Shown piece after piece: positions 8,546 to 16,768 of a stretch of DNA of 64,000 nt. Numbering within the stretch: position 1 is the first letter of the stretch; each line of letters opens with the position of its first letter. The stretch lies in the NCBI RefSeq assembly GCF_963678835.1, contig NZ_OY787469.1, forward strand, positions 1,054,001-1,118,000, in the 5' to 3' direction. Under the pieces are notes generated by a model. The model saw only the letters and a program-made list of their open reading frames with translations, was not told where the DNA came from and searched no databases. The position numbers were made by a program, and so were the translations under genes. This DNA comes from an uncultured Desulfuromonas sp. (GTDB lineage Bacteria > Desulfobacterota > Desulfuromonadia > Desulfuromonadales > Desulfuromonadaceae).

Positions 8546-9842
8546 GCAATGCGCCCCGCGTGGTGCGTCTTCGGTCTTGTTTGAGCGGGCGCGTCGGGTG
8601 ATTCCCGGCGGCGTCAACAGCCCGGTGCGGGCCTATCAAAGCGTTGGCGGCGATCCGCTGTTTATTCAACGCGGCGAGGGCGCCTATGTGTTTGATGTCG
8701 AAGGGCGTCGCTATGTCGATTATGTCGCCTCATGGGGACCGATGATTGTCGGCCATTGCCATCCCAAAGTGGTGGAAGCCATCACCCGAGCCGCGCAACA
8801 GGGCACGTCGTTCGGTGCACCGACGGTCAGTGAAATCGAGCTGGCGGAAAAAATCCGACAGGCGTTTCCGATGATGGAACAGCTGCGCATGGTGTCCTCC
8901 GGCACTGAGGCGACCATGAGTGCCATTCGCCTGGCGCGGGCCGCCACAGGACGGCAGCGGATTATCAAATTTGAGGGCTGCTACCATGGTCATTCCGATG
9001 GTTTGCTGGTCCAGGCCGGAAGTGGTCTGGTTAAGACCGGGGTGCCGACCTCGCCCGGCGTGCCCGGTGCCGTCGCTGAACTGACGTTGACCGCACGCTA
9101 TAACGACCTCGACAGTGTCCGTCAGCTGATGGCGCAATGGGGTGCGGAGGTGGCCTGTATTATTGTCGAGCCGGTCGCCGGCAATATGGGCTGCGTGCCC
9201 CCTGTCGACGGCTTCTTGCAGGGGTTGCGACAAGTGTGCGATGACCACGGCAGTCTGCTGATCATGGATGAGGTGATGACCGGTTTTCGCGTCGCCCACG
9301 GTGGTGCTCAGCAGCGCTACGGCGTGACCGGTGATCTCGTCACCCTCGGCAAAATTATCGGCGGCGGTCTGCCGGTGGGAGCGTTTGGCGGTCGTGCAGA
9401 CCTGATGGCGCTTCTGGCACCCAACGGTCAGGTCTATCAGGCCGGAACCCTGTCCGGTAATCCGTTGGCCATGAGCGCCGGGATTGCGACGCTGAATCTG
9501 ATTGCCGAAGAGGGTTTTTATCGCCGCCTTGAAGAGAGCGCGGCCTATCTGGAGGCCGGTTTGCGCAGCGCTGTGGCCCAGTGCTCCGTGCCAACCTGCC
9601 TGCAACGGGTCGGTGCCATGTTCTGCCTTTATTTTTGTGAAGGCCCGGTCACGGATTTCACCACGGCCCGCCAGAGTAGCAGCGCGGATTTTGCCCGGTA
9701 TTTTCATGCCATGCTCACGCAAGGGATCTACCTTGGACCGGCCCCTCTGGAGAGTAGTTTCTTGGGCGCGGCACACAGCCGTGAAGATCTTGACCGGACG
9801 ATTGACGCCGCCCATCGTGCTTGCGCAGCGTTGAACGGATAA
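8538..9842 (+). CDS. hemL: glutamate-1-semialdehyde 2,1-aminomutase
   Basis: 434 residues, the usual length. It contains HemL-specific signatures SSGTEATMSAIRLARAATG, FEGCYHGHSDGLLVQAGSG and the PLP lysine in TLGKIIGGGLPVGAFGG. The enzyme converts glutamate-1-semialdehyde to 5-aminolevulinate in tetrapyrrole synthesis by the C5 route. ATG 8538 has AAGGAG nine bases upstream and lies inside the end of the GAPDH-like gene, an eight-base overlap. Finding it between GAPDH-like and succinate-semialdehyde dehydrogenase genes is odd, because hemL is normally housekeeping. A class III aminotransferase acting on GABA or putrescine would suit the operon better, but the motifs point clearly to the aminomutase. 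Confidence 0.85.
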   Translation: MVEQCAPRGASSVLFERARRVIPGGVNSPVRAYQSVGGDPLFIQRGEGAYVFDVEGRRYVDYVASWGPMIVGHCHPKVVEAITRAAQQGTSFGAPTVSEIELAEKIRQAFPMMEQLRMVSSGTEATMSAIRLARAATGRQRIIKFEGCYHGHSDGLLVQAGSGLVKTGVPTSPGVPGAVAELTLTARYNDLDSVRQLMAQWGAEVACIIVEPVAGNMGCVPPVDGFLQGLRQVCDDHGSLLIMDEVMTGFRVAHGGAQQRYGVTGDLVTLGKIIGGGLPVGAFGGRADLMALLAPNGQVYQAGTLSGNPLAMSAGIATLNLIAEEGFYRRLEESAAYLEAGLRSAVAQCSVPTCLQRVGAMFCLYFCEGPVTDFTTARQSSSADFARYFHAMLTQGIYLGPAPLESSFLGAAHSREDLDRTIDAAHRACAALNG

Positions 9843-9911
9843 AGTTTTTACCCGTGGAGCAAGTCTCCACGCGATTGTTCACATATCACCCCCGCTTTTC
9901 AGGAGGACACT

Positions 9912-11273
9912 ATGGCGTTGGAATCATTAAACCCGGCAACCGGCGAGTTGCTCGAAACTTTTAACGAAATGAGCAGTGAAGAGGTCCAGACGATTATCGA
10001 AGATGTGCATACCGCCTATCTCGACTGGCGTACCACATCATTTGCTCAGCGAAAAACCTTGATGCTTAAGGCCGCCGAGGTGTTAAGGCAGCGTGCGGAT
10101 ACCTTTGCCACCATGATGGCCCAGGAGATGGGCAAGCCGCTGGTTGAGGGGCGTGCTGAAGTTGAGAAATGCGCTGTTGTCTGTGAATATTATGCCAACG
10201 GTGCCGAGCAGATGCTGGCTCCTGAAGTGCTGGAGAGCGACGCTGGAAAGTCCTATGTTGCATTTCGTTCACAGGGGATTATCCTCGCGGTCATGCCGTG
10301 GAACTTTCCGTTCTGGCAGGTGTTTCGTTTTGCGGCTCCGGCGCTGATGGCGGGCAATGTCGGAGTGCTCAAGCATGCCTCCAATGTGCCGCGCTGCGCG
10401 TTGGCCATTGAGAAGGTTTTTGTCGATGCCGGGTTCCCGGCCGATGTCTTTCGCACACTGATGATCGGTTCGGCCAAGGTCAATGCTGTTATCGAACACC
10501 CCTACGTGGTGGCGACAACATTGACGGGAAGCGACATTGCCGGACGTAAGGTCGCTGAAAAATCCGGGGCCATGCTCAAGAAAACCGTTATGGAGCTGGG
10601 CGGCAGTGATCCGTTTATCGTGCTCGAAGATGCCGATCTCGATGATGCAGCGGCCATGGGGACCAAAGGGCGTTGTCTGAATTCCGGGCAGAGCTGCATC
10701 GCGGCCAAGCGCTTTATTGTCGTGGACGCTGTCTACGATGCCTTTGTTGAGAAGTTTACCGCACACATGGCGGCGTTGACCATGGGCGACCCCTGTGATG
10801 AGTCCACGCAGATTGGTCCTCAGGCGCGTGAAGATTTGATGATGGAACTGCACGGTCAGGTTCAGGCCAGTGTCGCTGCCGGTGCAAGTGTGTTGCTGGG
10901 CGGTGAACCTGCCGGAAAGGCCGCGTTTTACCCGCCGACGATTCTGGCCAACGTAGCAAAGGGTATGCCCGCCTACAGTGAAGAATTTTTTGGCCCGGTC
11001 GCCATTGTCATTCGTGTCAAGGACGCCGAGGAGGCCCTCTTTGTCGCCAATGACACCGAGTTCGGTCTCGGTGGCTCGGTCTGGACGCAGGATGTGGCCA
11101 AAGGCGAACAGCTCGCCGCTCAGGTGCGCGCCGGGGCTGTATTCGTCAATGGCATCGTCAAAAGTGATCCGCGTCTACCGTTTGGCGGCGTCGGCATCTC
11201 CGGTTTTGGCCGCGAACTGTCCCATTACGGTATTAAAGAGTTTGTCAATATCCAGACCGTGTGGATTAAGTAA
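9912..11273 (+). CDS. NAD(P)-dependent succinate-semialdehyde dehydrogenase (Sad/GabD-like)
   Basis: 453 residues of the aldehyde dehydrogenase superfamily, matching the shorter Sad (YneI) type. Catalytic glutamate in [10 protein letters not shown], catalytic cysteine in [12 protein letters not shown], substrate-entry end [14 protein letters not shown]. It would oxidise succinate semialdehyde to succinate, the last step of GABA breakdown. AGGAGG stands seven bases before ATG 9912. It is the last gene of the operon that begins with glutamate dehydrogenase, with a strong terminator 12 bases after its stop. The substrate assignment is from family resemblance; related short-chain aldehydes are possible. 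Confidence 0.8.
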   Translation: MALESLNPATGELLETFNEMSSEEVQTIIEDVHTAYLDWRTTSFAQRKTLMLKAAEVLRQRADTFATMMAQEMGKPLVEGRAEVEKCAVVCEYYANGAEQMLAPEVLESDAGKSYVAFRSQGIILAVMPWNFPFWQVFRFAAPALMAGNVGVLKHASNVPRCALAIEKVFVDAGFPADVFRTLMIGSAKVNAVIEHPYVVATTLTGSDIAGRKVAEKSGAMLKKTVMELGGSDPFIVLEDADLDDAAAMGTKGRCLNSGQSCIAAKRFIVVDAVYDAFVEKFTAHMAALTMGDPCDESTQIGPQAREDLMMELHGQVQASVAAGASVLLGGEPAGKAAFYPPTILANVAKGMPAYSEEFFGPVAIVIRVKDAEEALFVANDTEFGLGGSVWTQDVAKGEQLAAQVRAGAVFVNGIVKSDPRLPFGGVGISGFGRELSHYGIKEFVNIQTVWIK

Positions 11274-11284
11274 GCGATCTCGCT

Positions 11285-11325
11285 GCTCCGGTCGAACCGC
11301 AGTTTGTTCGACCGGAGCTTTTTCT
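11285..11325 (+). terminator. strong intrinsic terminator closing the glutamate dehydrogenase operon
   Basis: A perfect 13-bp stem (GCTCCGGTCGAAC with GTTCGACCGGAGC) around an eight-base loop, followed by TTTTTCTTCT. Confidence 0.93.
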
Positions 11326-11467
11326 TCTCACAGACATAACCCGCTCATGGGTTGCGCTTTGACGCCCGAACTGTTCACGGCAATCAACATCCGTCACCTC
11401 ACGCTTCATGCCTTCCATCCCTTTTCTACATGTTCAAGTTTGCGCTGCCCGGATGAGCTTTGCGTGA

Positions 11468-11491
11468 TGCACTATTGCATTTTTTGATGCA
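11468..11491. promoter_or_regulatory. triple-TGCA site upstream of the aminobutyraldehyde dehydrogenase gene
   Basis: TGCA at 11468, 11476 and 11488 (spacings 8 and 12), a mirror image of the 11-plus-8 arrangement at 2067 and 3963 with one extra base. It lies about 110-130 bases before a possible -24/-12 element. Confidence 0.45.
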
Positions 11492-11598
11492 TATGAGAAT
11501 CGTAAGCTGGCCAGTTGTGTTTGGTTTGTCGGATTTTCATGCGTTGAAAAGGTTTATAAATCGACTGGTTAGCTGTTTATTGTGCGCAGGTCCGTAGT

Positions 11599-11613
11599 TG
11601 GTATGTTCCTTGT
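11599..11613 (+). promoter_or_regulatory. weak sigma-54-like promoter upstream of the aminobutyraldehyde dehydrogenase gene
   Basis: TGGTAT-GTTCC-TTGTA keeps the TGG and TTG at the correct spacing but has T for C in both the -24 and -12 elements. Weak alone, but supported by the TGCA triplet upstream. The start codon is about 90 bases further on. Confidence 0.35.
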
Positions 11614-11704
11614 AATAGGGGGTAAGGCAACAAAAAAGACAACGAGAGCTGTTGTTTTGAACGCTATGCGAAAGACATGACCATTACCGCAAAGGAGAAA
11701 ATGT

Positions 11705-13138
11705 ATGGCCCAAGGGATCTGGATTGACGGCGCGTGGAAAGCATCACAAGGTGGTGTGATTGAAGTGGAAAACCCGGCCACCGGCGAAATTGTCGGCGAA
11801 GTGGCCAATGCCACCCAACAGGATGTGGATGCTGCGGTTGCCTCTTCGAAAGAGGCGTTTTACGATGGGCGCTGGTCACGAAAAACCCCGGCACAGCGCG
11901 CAGCCGTGCTGTTTAAAATGGCCGATATTATTGAAGAACGTCAAGAGGAAATTGCCCGCATCGAATCCGAAGACACGGGTAAACCCTACCTCAACCTGAC
12001 CATGGTTGCCGATATTCCGTTCAGCGCCGATAATCTGCGTTTCTTTGCCGGCGCAGCGCGTGATACTGCGGGCAGCAAGGCCGGAGAATATGCCGAGGGC
12101 TATACGTCTATGTTGCGTTCCGAGCCGTGCGGTGTAAGTGCCGGGATCTGCCCCTGGAACTATCCGTTCATGATGGCGGCGTGGAAAATCGGCCCAGCGT
12201 TGGCCGCTGGATGTACCTCCATCATCAAACCCGCTTCCATCACCCCGCGTTCGACCTTGCTGATGGGTGAAATTGCCAAACAGGCCGGGTTGCCCGATGG
12301 CGTTCTCAACATTCTGACCGGTGGTATCGGCCGTGCCTTGACCGAACACTCGGATATCCGCATGGTGAGTCTGACCGGAGCAACGGAAACCGGTACCCAG
12401 ATCATGCGCGGGGCCGCGGACACGGTGAAGCGTGTTCATCTCGAACTCGGTGGCAAGGCGCCCCTGGTGGTGTTTGCTGATGCCGATGTTGATGTCGTTG
12501 CCGAAAAAACCGTAATCGGTGCCTTTTTCAACAGTGGCCAGGATTGCACGGGCGCCACGCGGATTTTGGTGGAGCGCCCGGCGCTGGAAAAAATGACGGA
12601 GGCCATTGTCGCCGCTACCAGAAACCTCAAGGTTGGCATGCCGTTTGACGATACCACTGAAATGGGCTCCTTGATTTCCAAAGGCCATCTGGAGTCGGTG
12701 GACGGTTTTGTTCAGCGTGCCATCGCCGATGGTGCCAAACTGCTCACCGGTGGTACGACATTGGACATCAACCCCGGCGGTTATTTTTATGCGCCTACCG
12801 TCCTGACCCAGGTCGCCCAGGATTCGGAGATTGTCCAGAAAGAGGTCTTTGGCCCGGTGATTACCATTCAGGCCTTCGATACAGAAGAACAAGCCCTCGC
12901 CATGAGCAACGACTGCGACTTTGGTCTGGCTTCTTCAGTCTTTACCCGCGATATCGGCCGTGCTCTGCGCGTTTCCAACCAGCTCGAATACGGCTGCGTG
13001 TGGGTGAATGATCATTTGCCCCTGACCTCGGAAATGCCCCATGGCGGCTTTAAACAATCTGGTTTCGGCAAGGACTTGTCCATCGAAGCCATTCACGACT
13101 ATCAGGTGAGCAAGCACGTGATGATTTCCCTCGACTGA
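11705..13138 (+). CDS. gamma-aminobutyraldehyde / betaine aldehyde dehydrogenase family enzyme
   Basis: 477 residues, aldehyde dehydrogenase superfamily. Catalytic glutamate in HLELGGKAPLVVF and cysteine in FFNSGQDCTGATRI. The C-terminal MPHGGFKQSGFGKDLS and DYQVSKHVM resemble PatD (YdcW), which oxidises 4-aminobutyraldehyde to GABA in putrescine breakdown; betaine aldehyde dehydrogenase is close kin. AAAGGAG lies shortly before ATG 11705. It has its own terminator and probably its own promoter with a TGCA triplet, suggesting co-control with the operon upstream. Together with Sad and glutamate dehydrogenase it would complete a route from aminobutyraldehyde to succinate, although no GABA transaminase other than HemL is visible. 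Confidence 0.8.
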   Translation: MAQGIWIDGAWKASQGGVIEVENPATGEIVGEVANATQQDVDAAVASSKEAFYDGRWSRKTPAQRAAVLFKMADIIEERQEEIARIESEDTGKPYLNLTMVADIPFSADNLRFFAGAARDTAGSKAGEYAEGYTSMLRSEPCGVSAGICPWNYPFMMAAWKIGPALAAGCTSIIKPASITPRSTLLMGEIAKQAGLPDGVLNILTGGIGRALTEHSDIRMVSLTGATETGTQIMRGAADTVKRVHLELGGKAPLVVFADADVDVVAEKTVIGAFFNSGQDCTGATRILVERPALEKMTEAIVAATRNLKVGMPFDDTTEMGSLISKGHLESVDGFVQRAIADGAKLLTGGTTLDINPGGYFYAPTVLTQVAQDSEIVQKEVFGPVITIQAFDTEEQALAMSNDCDFGLASSVFTRDIGRALRVSNQLEYGCVWVNDHLPLTSEMPHGGFKQSGFGKDLSIEAIHDYQVSKHVMISLD

Positions 13139-13198
13139 TAATTCTGGTCGAGTAGCGATGTTTGTCTGCTACTGAGACGGTTCTCTTCCCCTTGTTGT

Positions 13199-13227
13199 CC
13201 GGCTCCTGTTGGAGCCGGAATTTTTTT
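13199..13227 (+). terminator. intrinsic terminator of the aldehyde dehydrogenase gene
   Basis: CCGGCTCC-TGTT-GGAGCCGG, then AA and seven T. Perfect 8-bp stem with a tetraloop. Confidence 0.92.
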
Positions 13228-13717
13228 CTTTGGCCACAAAAAAATAGAGCCTCCGACTTGGCCGTGATACTGCTCGGCAACCATCCGAGAGACCTTGTCA
13301 TGGCGTCTCTCCCCATGGGGAATTTCAAGGAACCGGGTTCTTTCGTCCGTCCACTGTCACCATAAAGGGGAGGGAGTAGCGGCAGGCTTCAGCATCATGC
13401 TGCACAGGAGCTGTTCCGTCTGTCGACCGTTGGCGTAAAGACTGCTGACCGATCAAGGGGATAATCGTGTCGTCGCACGACGGACAGTTCAGGCCTCGAG
13501 TTAAACGCAATAGCCTCTCCTAAAATTTCACCTGCATGTAATTCCAGTTCGTAACTCGTCCAAACCATCAAATCGTTCCATCGCCCGACCTCCCCATCGC
13601 GAAACGGATTGTCTAAATGTGCTGGGTGCGCATAGCGTCCACAGCTTTTGCTGGTATTTGATTTTGGGCGTTTACGGAATAATTTTTTCGTACCTGTTGG
13701 CCAGTGGTTTTTTGAAT
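13228..13717. other. 490-base stretch without a supportable gene
   Basis: Between two terminators. Short open frames exist on the minus strand (for example one with a CPSC pair near 13480), but none has a ribosome binding site, recognisable domain or stable length. It may be a decayed gene; nothing firm can be assigned. Confidence 0.4.
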
Positions 13718-13718
13718 A

Positions 13719-13759
13719 AAAAAGCCCCAACCATCTGAATTAACAGTGATTGGGGCTTT
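13719..13759 (-). terminator. bidirectional terminator downstream of ssb
   Basis: AAAAGCCCCAA and TTGGGGCTTT pair around an 18-20 base loop. Read on the minus strand it ends in a T-run 27 bases after the ssb stop codon. Confidence 0.8.
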
Positions 13760-13785
13760 GTCCTACGATTTATAGGTTACTTGAC

Positions 13786-14343
13786 CTAAAACGGAATCTC
13801 ATCGTCCGGGTTGAACACCGGTTCTTCATACACCGGTGCCGGACGTTGTTGCGTACGCTGCTGTTGTGGCTGTGCTTGTGGCTGTGCTTGTGGCTGTGCT
13901 TGTGGCTGTGTGGCTGTGTTGCTGTAAGACTGTTGCGGCTGGCCGCCGTATTGTTGGCCGGAGGCATTGTCGTAGCCGCCTTGGCCACCGCTCTGATAGC
14001 CACCACCGCTGTTGTCATCAGCGCGACCGAGCATCTGCATCTGGTTGGCAATGATTTCCGTTGTGTAACGATCATTGCCGTCGCGGTCCTGCCATTTACG
14101 GGTTTGCAGTGATCCTTCAATGTAGATCTGCTTGCCCTTGTGCAGGTATTTGCCGCAAATCTCCGCCAGTTGCCGCCAGGCAACGATATTGTGCCATTCG
14201 GTTTTTGTCTGACGGTTACCGTCGCGGTCTTTATAGGTTTCGCTGGTTGCCAGTGAGAAGTTGACTACGGCAGCACCGGAGGGGGTGTAGCGCAGTTCAG
14301 GGTCTTTACCGAGATTACCGACCAGGATCACCTTGTTTACCAT
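13786..14343 (-). CDS. ssb: single-stranded DNA-binding protein
   Basis: 185 residues. The N-terminal OB fold (about residues 1-110) begins [20 protein letters not shown] and includes [21 protein letters not shown] glycine/glutamine/proline-rich linker follows, and the tail NPDDEIPF is the conserved acidic tip that recruits repair and replication partners. It binds single-stranded DNA as a tetramer. The linker contains a QPQA repeat encoded by a 12-base tandem repeat, a likely site of length variation. It stands alone, read away from the IS1380 element. Confidence 0.96.
   Translation of the reverse strand: MVNKVILVGNLGKDPELRYTPSGAAVVNFSLATSETYKDRDGNRQTKTEWHNIVAWRQLAEICGKYLHKGKQIYIEGSLQTRKWQDRDGNDRYTTEIIANQMQMLGRADDNSGGGYQSGGQGGYDNASGQQYGGQPQQSYSNTATQPQAQPQAQPQAQPQQQRTQQRPAPVYEEPVFNPDDEIPF
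13865..13910. repeat. 12-bp tandem repeat inside ssb
   Basis: TGTGGCTGTGCT is repeated about 3.8 times without mismatch. On the minus strand it encodes the QPQA repeats of the SSB linker. In-frame unit length means slippage would change linker length without frameshift. Confidence 0.85.
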
Positions 14344-14684
14344 AGATTTTGCTCCTCAAACATATTGATGTCAGATGACAAAAGTTATTGTCATTGAGAT
14401 GGAAAGACTGAAGGGCTTTCCTTTTCTTGAATAGCTGTTGTTATAACATGCGTTCGAAATTCCCTGAACCCCAATTTTGTTTAAACTGGCCGAAGCATAA
14501 AATTCTTAGCTCATCTTTTTATTCAAATTGCCACCAGAATTTGTCTATCAACACTTTTTGCGTGAGCTGATAGCCCTAAAATTGCCCACATCGCTTTCGG
14601 ACACACTCCATTTTGTCATCGAAAAGAGCATCTGTCGGAGCAAGTTTATTCGCGAATTGTTCTGGCCCTTGACCTTTTCATGAT

Positions 14685-14714
14685 GGGGATTCGCGGCTGA
14701 AGCCGCTCCTACAA
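14685..14714. repeat. REP-like palindromic sequence
   Basis: GGGGATTCGCGGCTGAAGCCGC followed by TCCTACAA contains the imperfect palindrome GCGGCTGAAGCCGC. It closely resembles the REP sequences common in Pseudomonas, which RAYT transposases are thought to spread. Only one copy was noticed in this window. Confidence 0.55.
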
Positions 14715-14838
14715 TGTATAATTTCAACTATGCCGACGTCCTAGCCCGAATTTCTCACCAATAAATAGAATAAGGCTGTATTTCGTGGCATAAATGTAGT
14801 GAGACCAATCACTTACATAGCGCGAAAGGAACAGCCTT

Positions 14839-16224
14839 ATGAAAACAGAGTGTAACACAGAGCAACTTGAGTTTCATAGCTTTGGTCGGCGTGAAATTAT
14901 TGGTCAATTCGATGGCATCAAGATCAGTTCCGATGGCGGTGGCATCCTTCTTCGAGAGGTCGAAAAACGCACCGGCATATTGCGTCGTTTGAGTCAATGC
15001 TTCACGGACTATCGCAATCCAGAGATGATTACCCACAGCCTCGAATCCTTGATTAGCCAGCGCATCATGGCGCTGGCATTAGGCTACGAAGACCTCAACG
15101 ACCATGATGTTTTGCGCCATGATGCCTTGCTCAGTGTTTTAAGTGGTAAGTCCAATGGAAAAATGGGAGCCGGGAAAAGCACTCTCAACCGTCTTGAACT
15201 GACACCTGCGACGGGCTCAAGTTCATCGCGCTACAAGAAGATTGTCGCCAATAGTGACGCTATGGACGAGCTTTTGATTGATTTCTTTCAGAAGTCATTC
15301 AGTGAAGTTCCAGAAGAGATTGTCTTGGATGTAGACGCTACAGATGATCTAATCCACGGTACTCAGCAGGGGCGTTTTTATCATGGCTATTATCGAAGCT
15401 ACTGCTATTTGCCGCTGTATATTTTTTGTGGGGAACAGCTGTTGTGCGCCCGCTTGCGTACGGCGGATCAGGATGGTGCCGCCGGAACAAAAGAAGAACT
15501 GGAACGCATTGTCCGACGCATTCGCCAATCATGGCCGGATGTTCGCATCGTTGTGCGTGGAGACAGTGGTTTTTGTCGCGACGAGATTATGACTTGGTGC
15601 GAGCACGAAGAAAACCGCGTGGACTATGTCTTGGGATTGGCGAAAAACTCTCGCTTGAAGACACTGATAGAAGAGGAGATGGAACAGGCGAAACAAGAGC
15701 ATGAGCAGACAGAAAAAGCCGCACGGGTATTCAAAGACTTTCACTACCAGACCCGCAATAGCTGGAGCCGGTCCAGGCGCGTTGTGGGCAAAGCGGAATA
15801 TTTGTCCAAGGGAGAAAATCCCCGCTTTGTCGTAACGACACTGAGCGAGGAAAAAGCGGATGCCCGCAGCTTGTATGAAGACATTTACTGCGCCCGCGGC
15901 GACATGGAAAATCGGATCAAGGAACAACAACTGGCCCTGTTTGCCGACCGGACGTCCTGTCATGAAATGCGTGCCAACCAATTGCGCCTGTATTTTTCCA
16001 GCTTTGCCTATGTTCTGTTACAAACTCTGCGGCGCATCGGATTAAAAGAAACGGAATTGGCCAAAGCACAGAGCGAAACAATCCGTCTGAAATTACTGAA
16101 GATTGGCACCCGGATCAAAATCAGCGTGCGCAAGATCTGGCTGTCATTTTCAGAAAGCTATCCCTATGCGGACTTGCTGCGCCAAGTTTTGGGGAATCTT
16201 CAAAAAATACCGATACGCTGTTAA
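14839..16224 (+). CDS. IS1380-family DDE transposase
   Basis: 461 residues and uninterrupted. The acidic triad is visible as DVDATDD near residue 155, RGDSGF near 240 and DMENRIKE near 355, the YREK-like region typical of IS1380/IS4-type enzymes. AAAGGA lies some ten bases before ATG 14839. It lies inside the element described above, so it is probably capable of transposition. Confidence 0.93.
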   Translation: MKTECNTEQLEFHSFGRREIIGQFDGIKISSDGGGILLREVEKRTGILRRLSQCFTDYRNPEMITHSLESLISQRIMALALGYEDLNDHDVLRHDALLSVLSGKSNGKMGAGKSTLNRLELTPATGSSSSRYKKIVANSDAMDELLIDFFQKSFSEVPEEIVLDVDATDDLIHGTQQGRFYHGYYRSYCYLPLYIFCGEQLLCARLRTADQDGAAGTKEELERIVRRIRQSWPDVRIVVRGDSGFCRDEIMTWCEHEENRVDYVLGLAKNSRLKTLIEEEMEQAKQEHEQTEKAARVFKDFHYQTRNSWSRSRRVVGKAEYLSKGENPRFVVTTLSEEKADARSLYEDIYCARGDMENRIKEQQLALFADRTSCHEMRANQLRLYFSSFAYVLLQTLRRIGLKETELAKAQSETIRLKLLKIGTRIKISVRKIWLSFSESYPYADLLRQVLGNLQKIPIRC

Positions 16225-16386
16225 GGCCAAGGGGAATAGTCAGACAAAATCAAGAGGAGAAAAAAACGAAACCTGGGAGAGGTGCGCCTTTTTTCATAAA
16301 CATATTGCTCAACGCCGACCCATTTGAGTCATTGATGGAGACTGCATTCCACAGGAAGAGCCAATTTGACTATTGGACAGAACAAT

Positions 16387-16414
16387 AGGCGTGATTTTCG
16401 CGAAAATCACGCCT
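16387..16414. terminator. perfect 28-bp palindrome near the right end of the IS1380 element
   Basis: AGGCGTGATTTTCG is immediately followed by its reverse complement. It lies between the transposase stop and the right inverted repeat. It may block read-through from outside; no T-run follows on the plus strand. Confidence 0.5.
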
Positions 16415-16444
16415 CAAAAAACAGTGGTGAGAAATTCGGGCTAG

Positions 16445-16572
16445 CAGGATGTTGAAAAGTTTCGTCTGGGGATTTTTCAACGACGCAAGCCGGAAATGTG
16501 ATTTCCGTCTTGCTCACAAAATCAAGTGCTTGAAAACATGTCCTTGATTTTGATCGCCCGTCCATCGGCTCT
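16445..16572 (+). repeat. MITE-like element, copy A (right end degenerate)
   Basis: Starts CAGGATGTTGAAAAG next to CTAG and carries the family core: AAGCCGGAAATG, GATTTCCGTCTTGC, AAAATCAAGTGCTTGAAAAC, TCGCCCGTCCAT. Beyond GGCTC the expected end is lost. The IS1380 element sits directly against its left edge. Confidence 0.75.
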
Positions 16573-16768
16573 AGCAGGCGACTGAGAGTAAAAGCAACCC
16601 TGCCGGAATTCTCAGATTTATCCTGAAATGATGATGTTTAAAGCGGTACCCTTTTCAGAGGGGAGTGATGGATTTTAGGCCTGCGGCGAATGGCTTTATG
16701 GTGGCAAAAAAACAACGGCCATTTTTTTGTCGGGCCATATGATTTTGTTTGCCGAATGAGAGAAGGGA
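16573..16768. other. gap before the AraC gene
   Basis: About 200 bases with no convincing gene. A loose hairpin with T- and A-runs near 16705-16735 might act as the terminator of the minus-strand AraC gene. Confidence 0.3.

Larger units (their letters stand above)
14745..16440 (+). mobile_element. complete IS1380-family insertion sequence with 4-bp target duplication
   Basis: The ends are perfect 16-bp inverted repeats, CCCGAATTTCTCACCA at 14745-14760 and its complement at 16425-16440. Both are flanked by CTAG (14741-14744 and 16441-16444), read as a 4-bp target duplication; because CTAG is palindromic the ends look like 20-bp repeats. At 1696 bp the element has the size normal for IS1380 members and encodes one intact transposase. 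It has inserted at the edge of a MITE-like repeat that starts at 16445. Confidence 0.93.

Noticed and set aside
8730-9815. Open frame of 361 codons on the minus strand
   Set aside because: Entirely antisense to hemL, whose motifs are unambiguous; the translated sequence is low in hydrophobic residues and matches no family.
13325-13730. Gene on the minus strand between the aldehyde dehydrogenase and ssb
   Set aside because: Overlapping short frames with a CPSC pair were seen, but no start site, conserved domain or consistent frame; left as an unassigned stretch.
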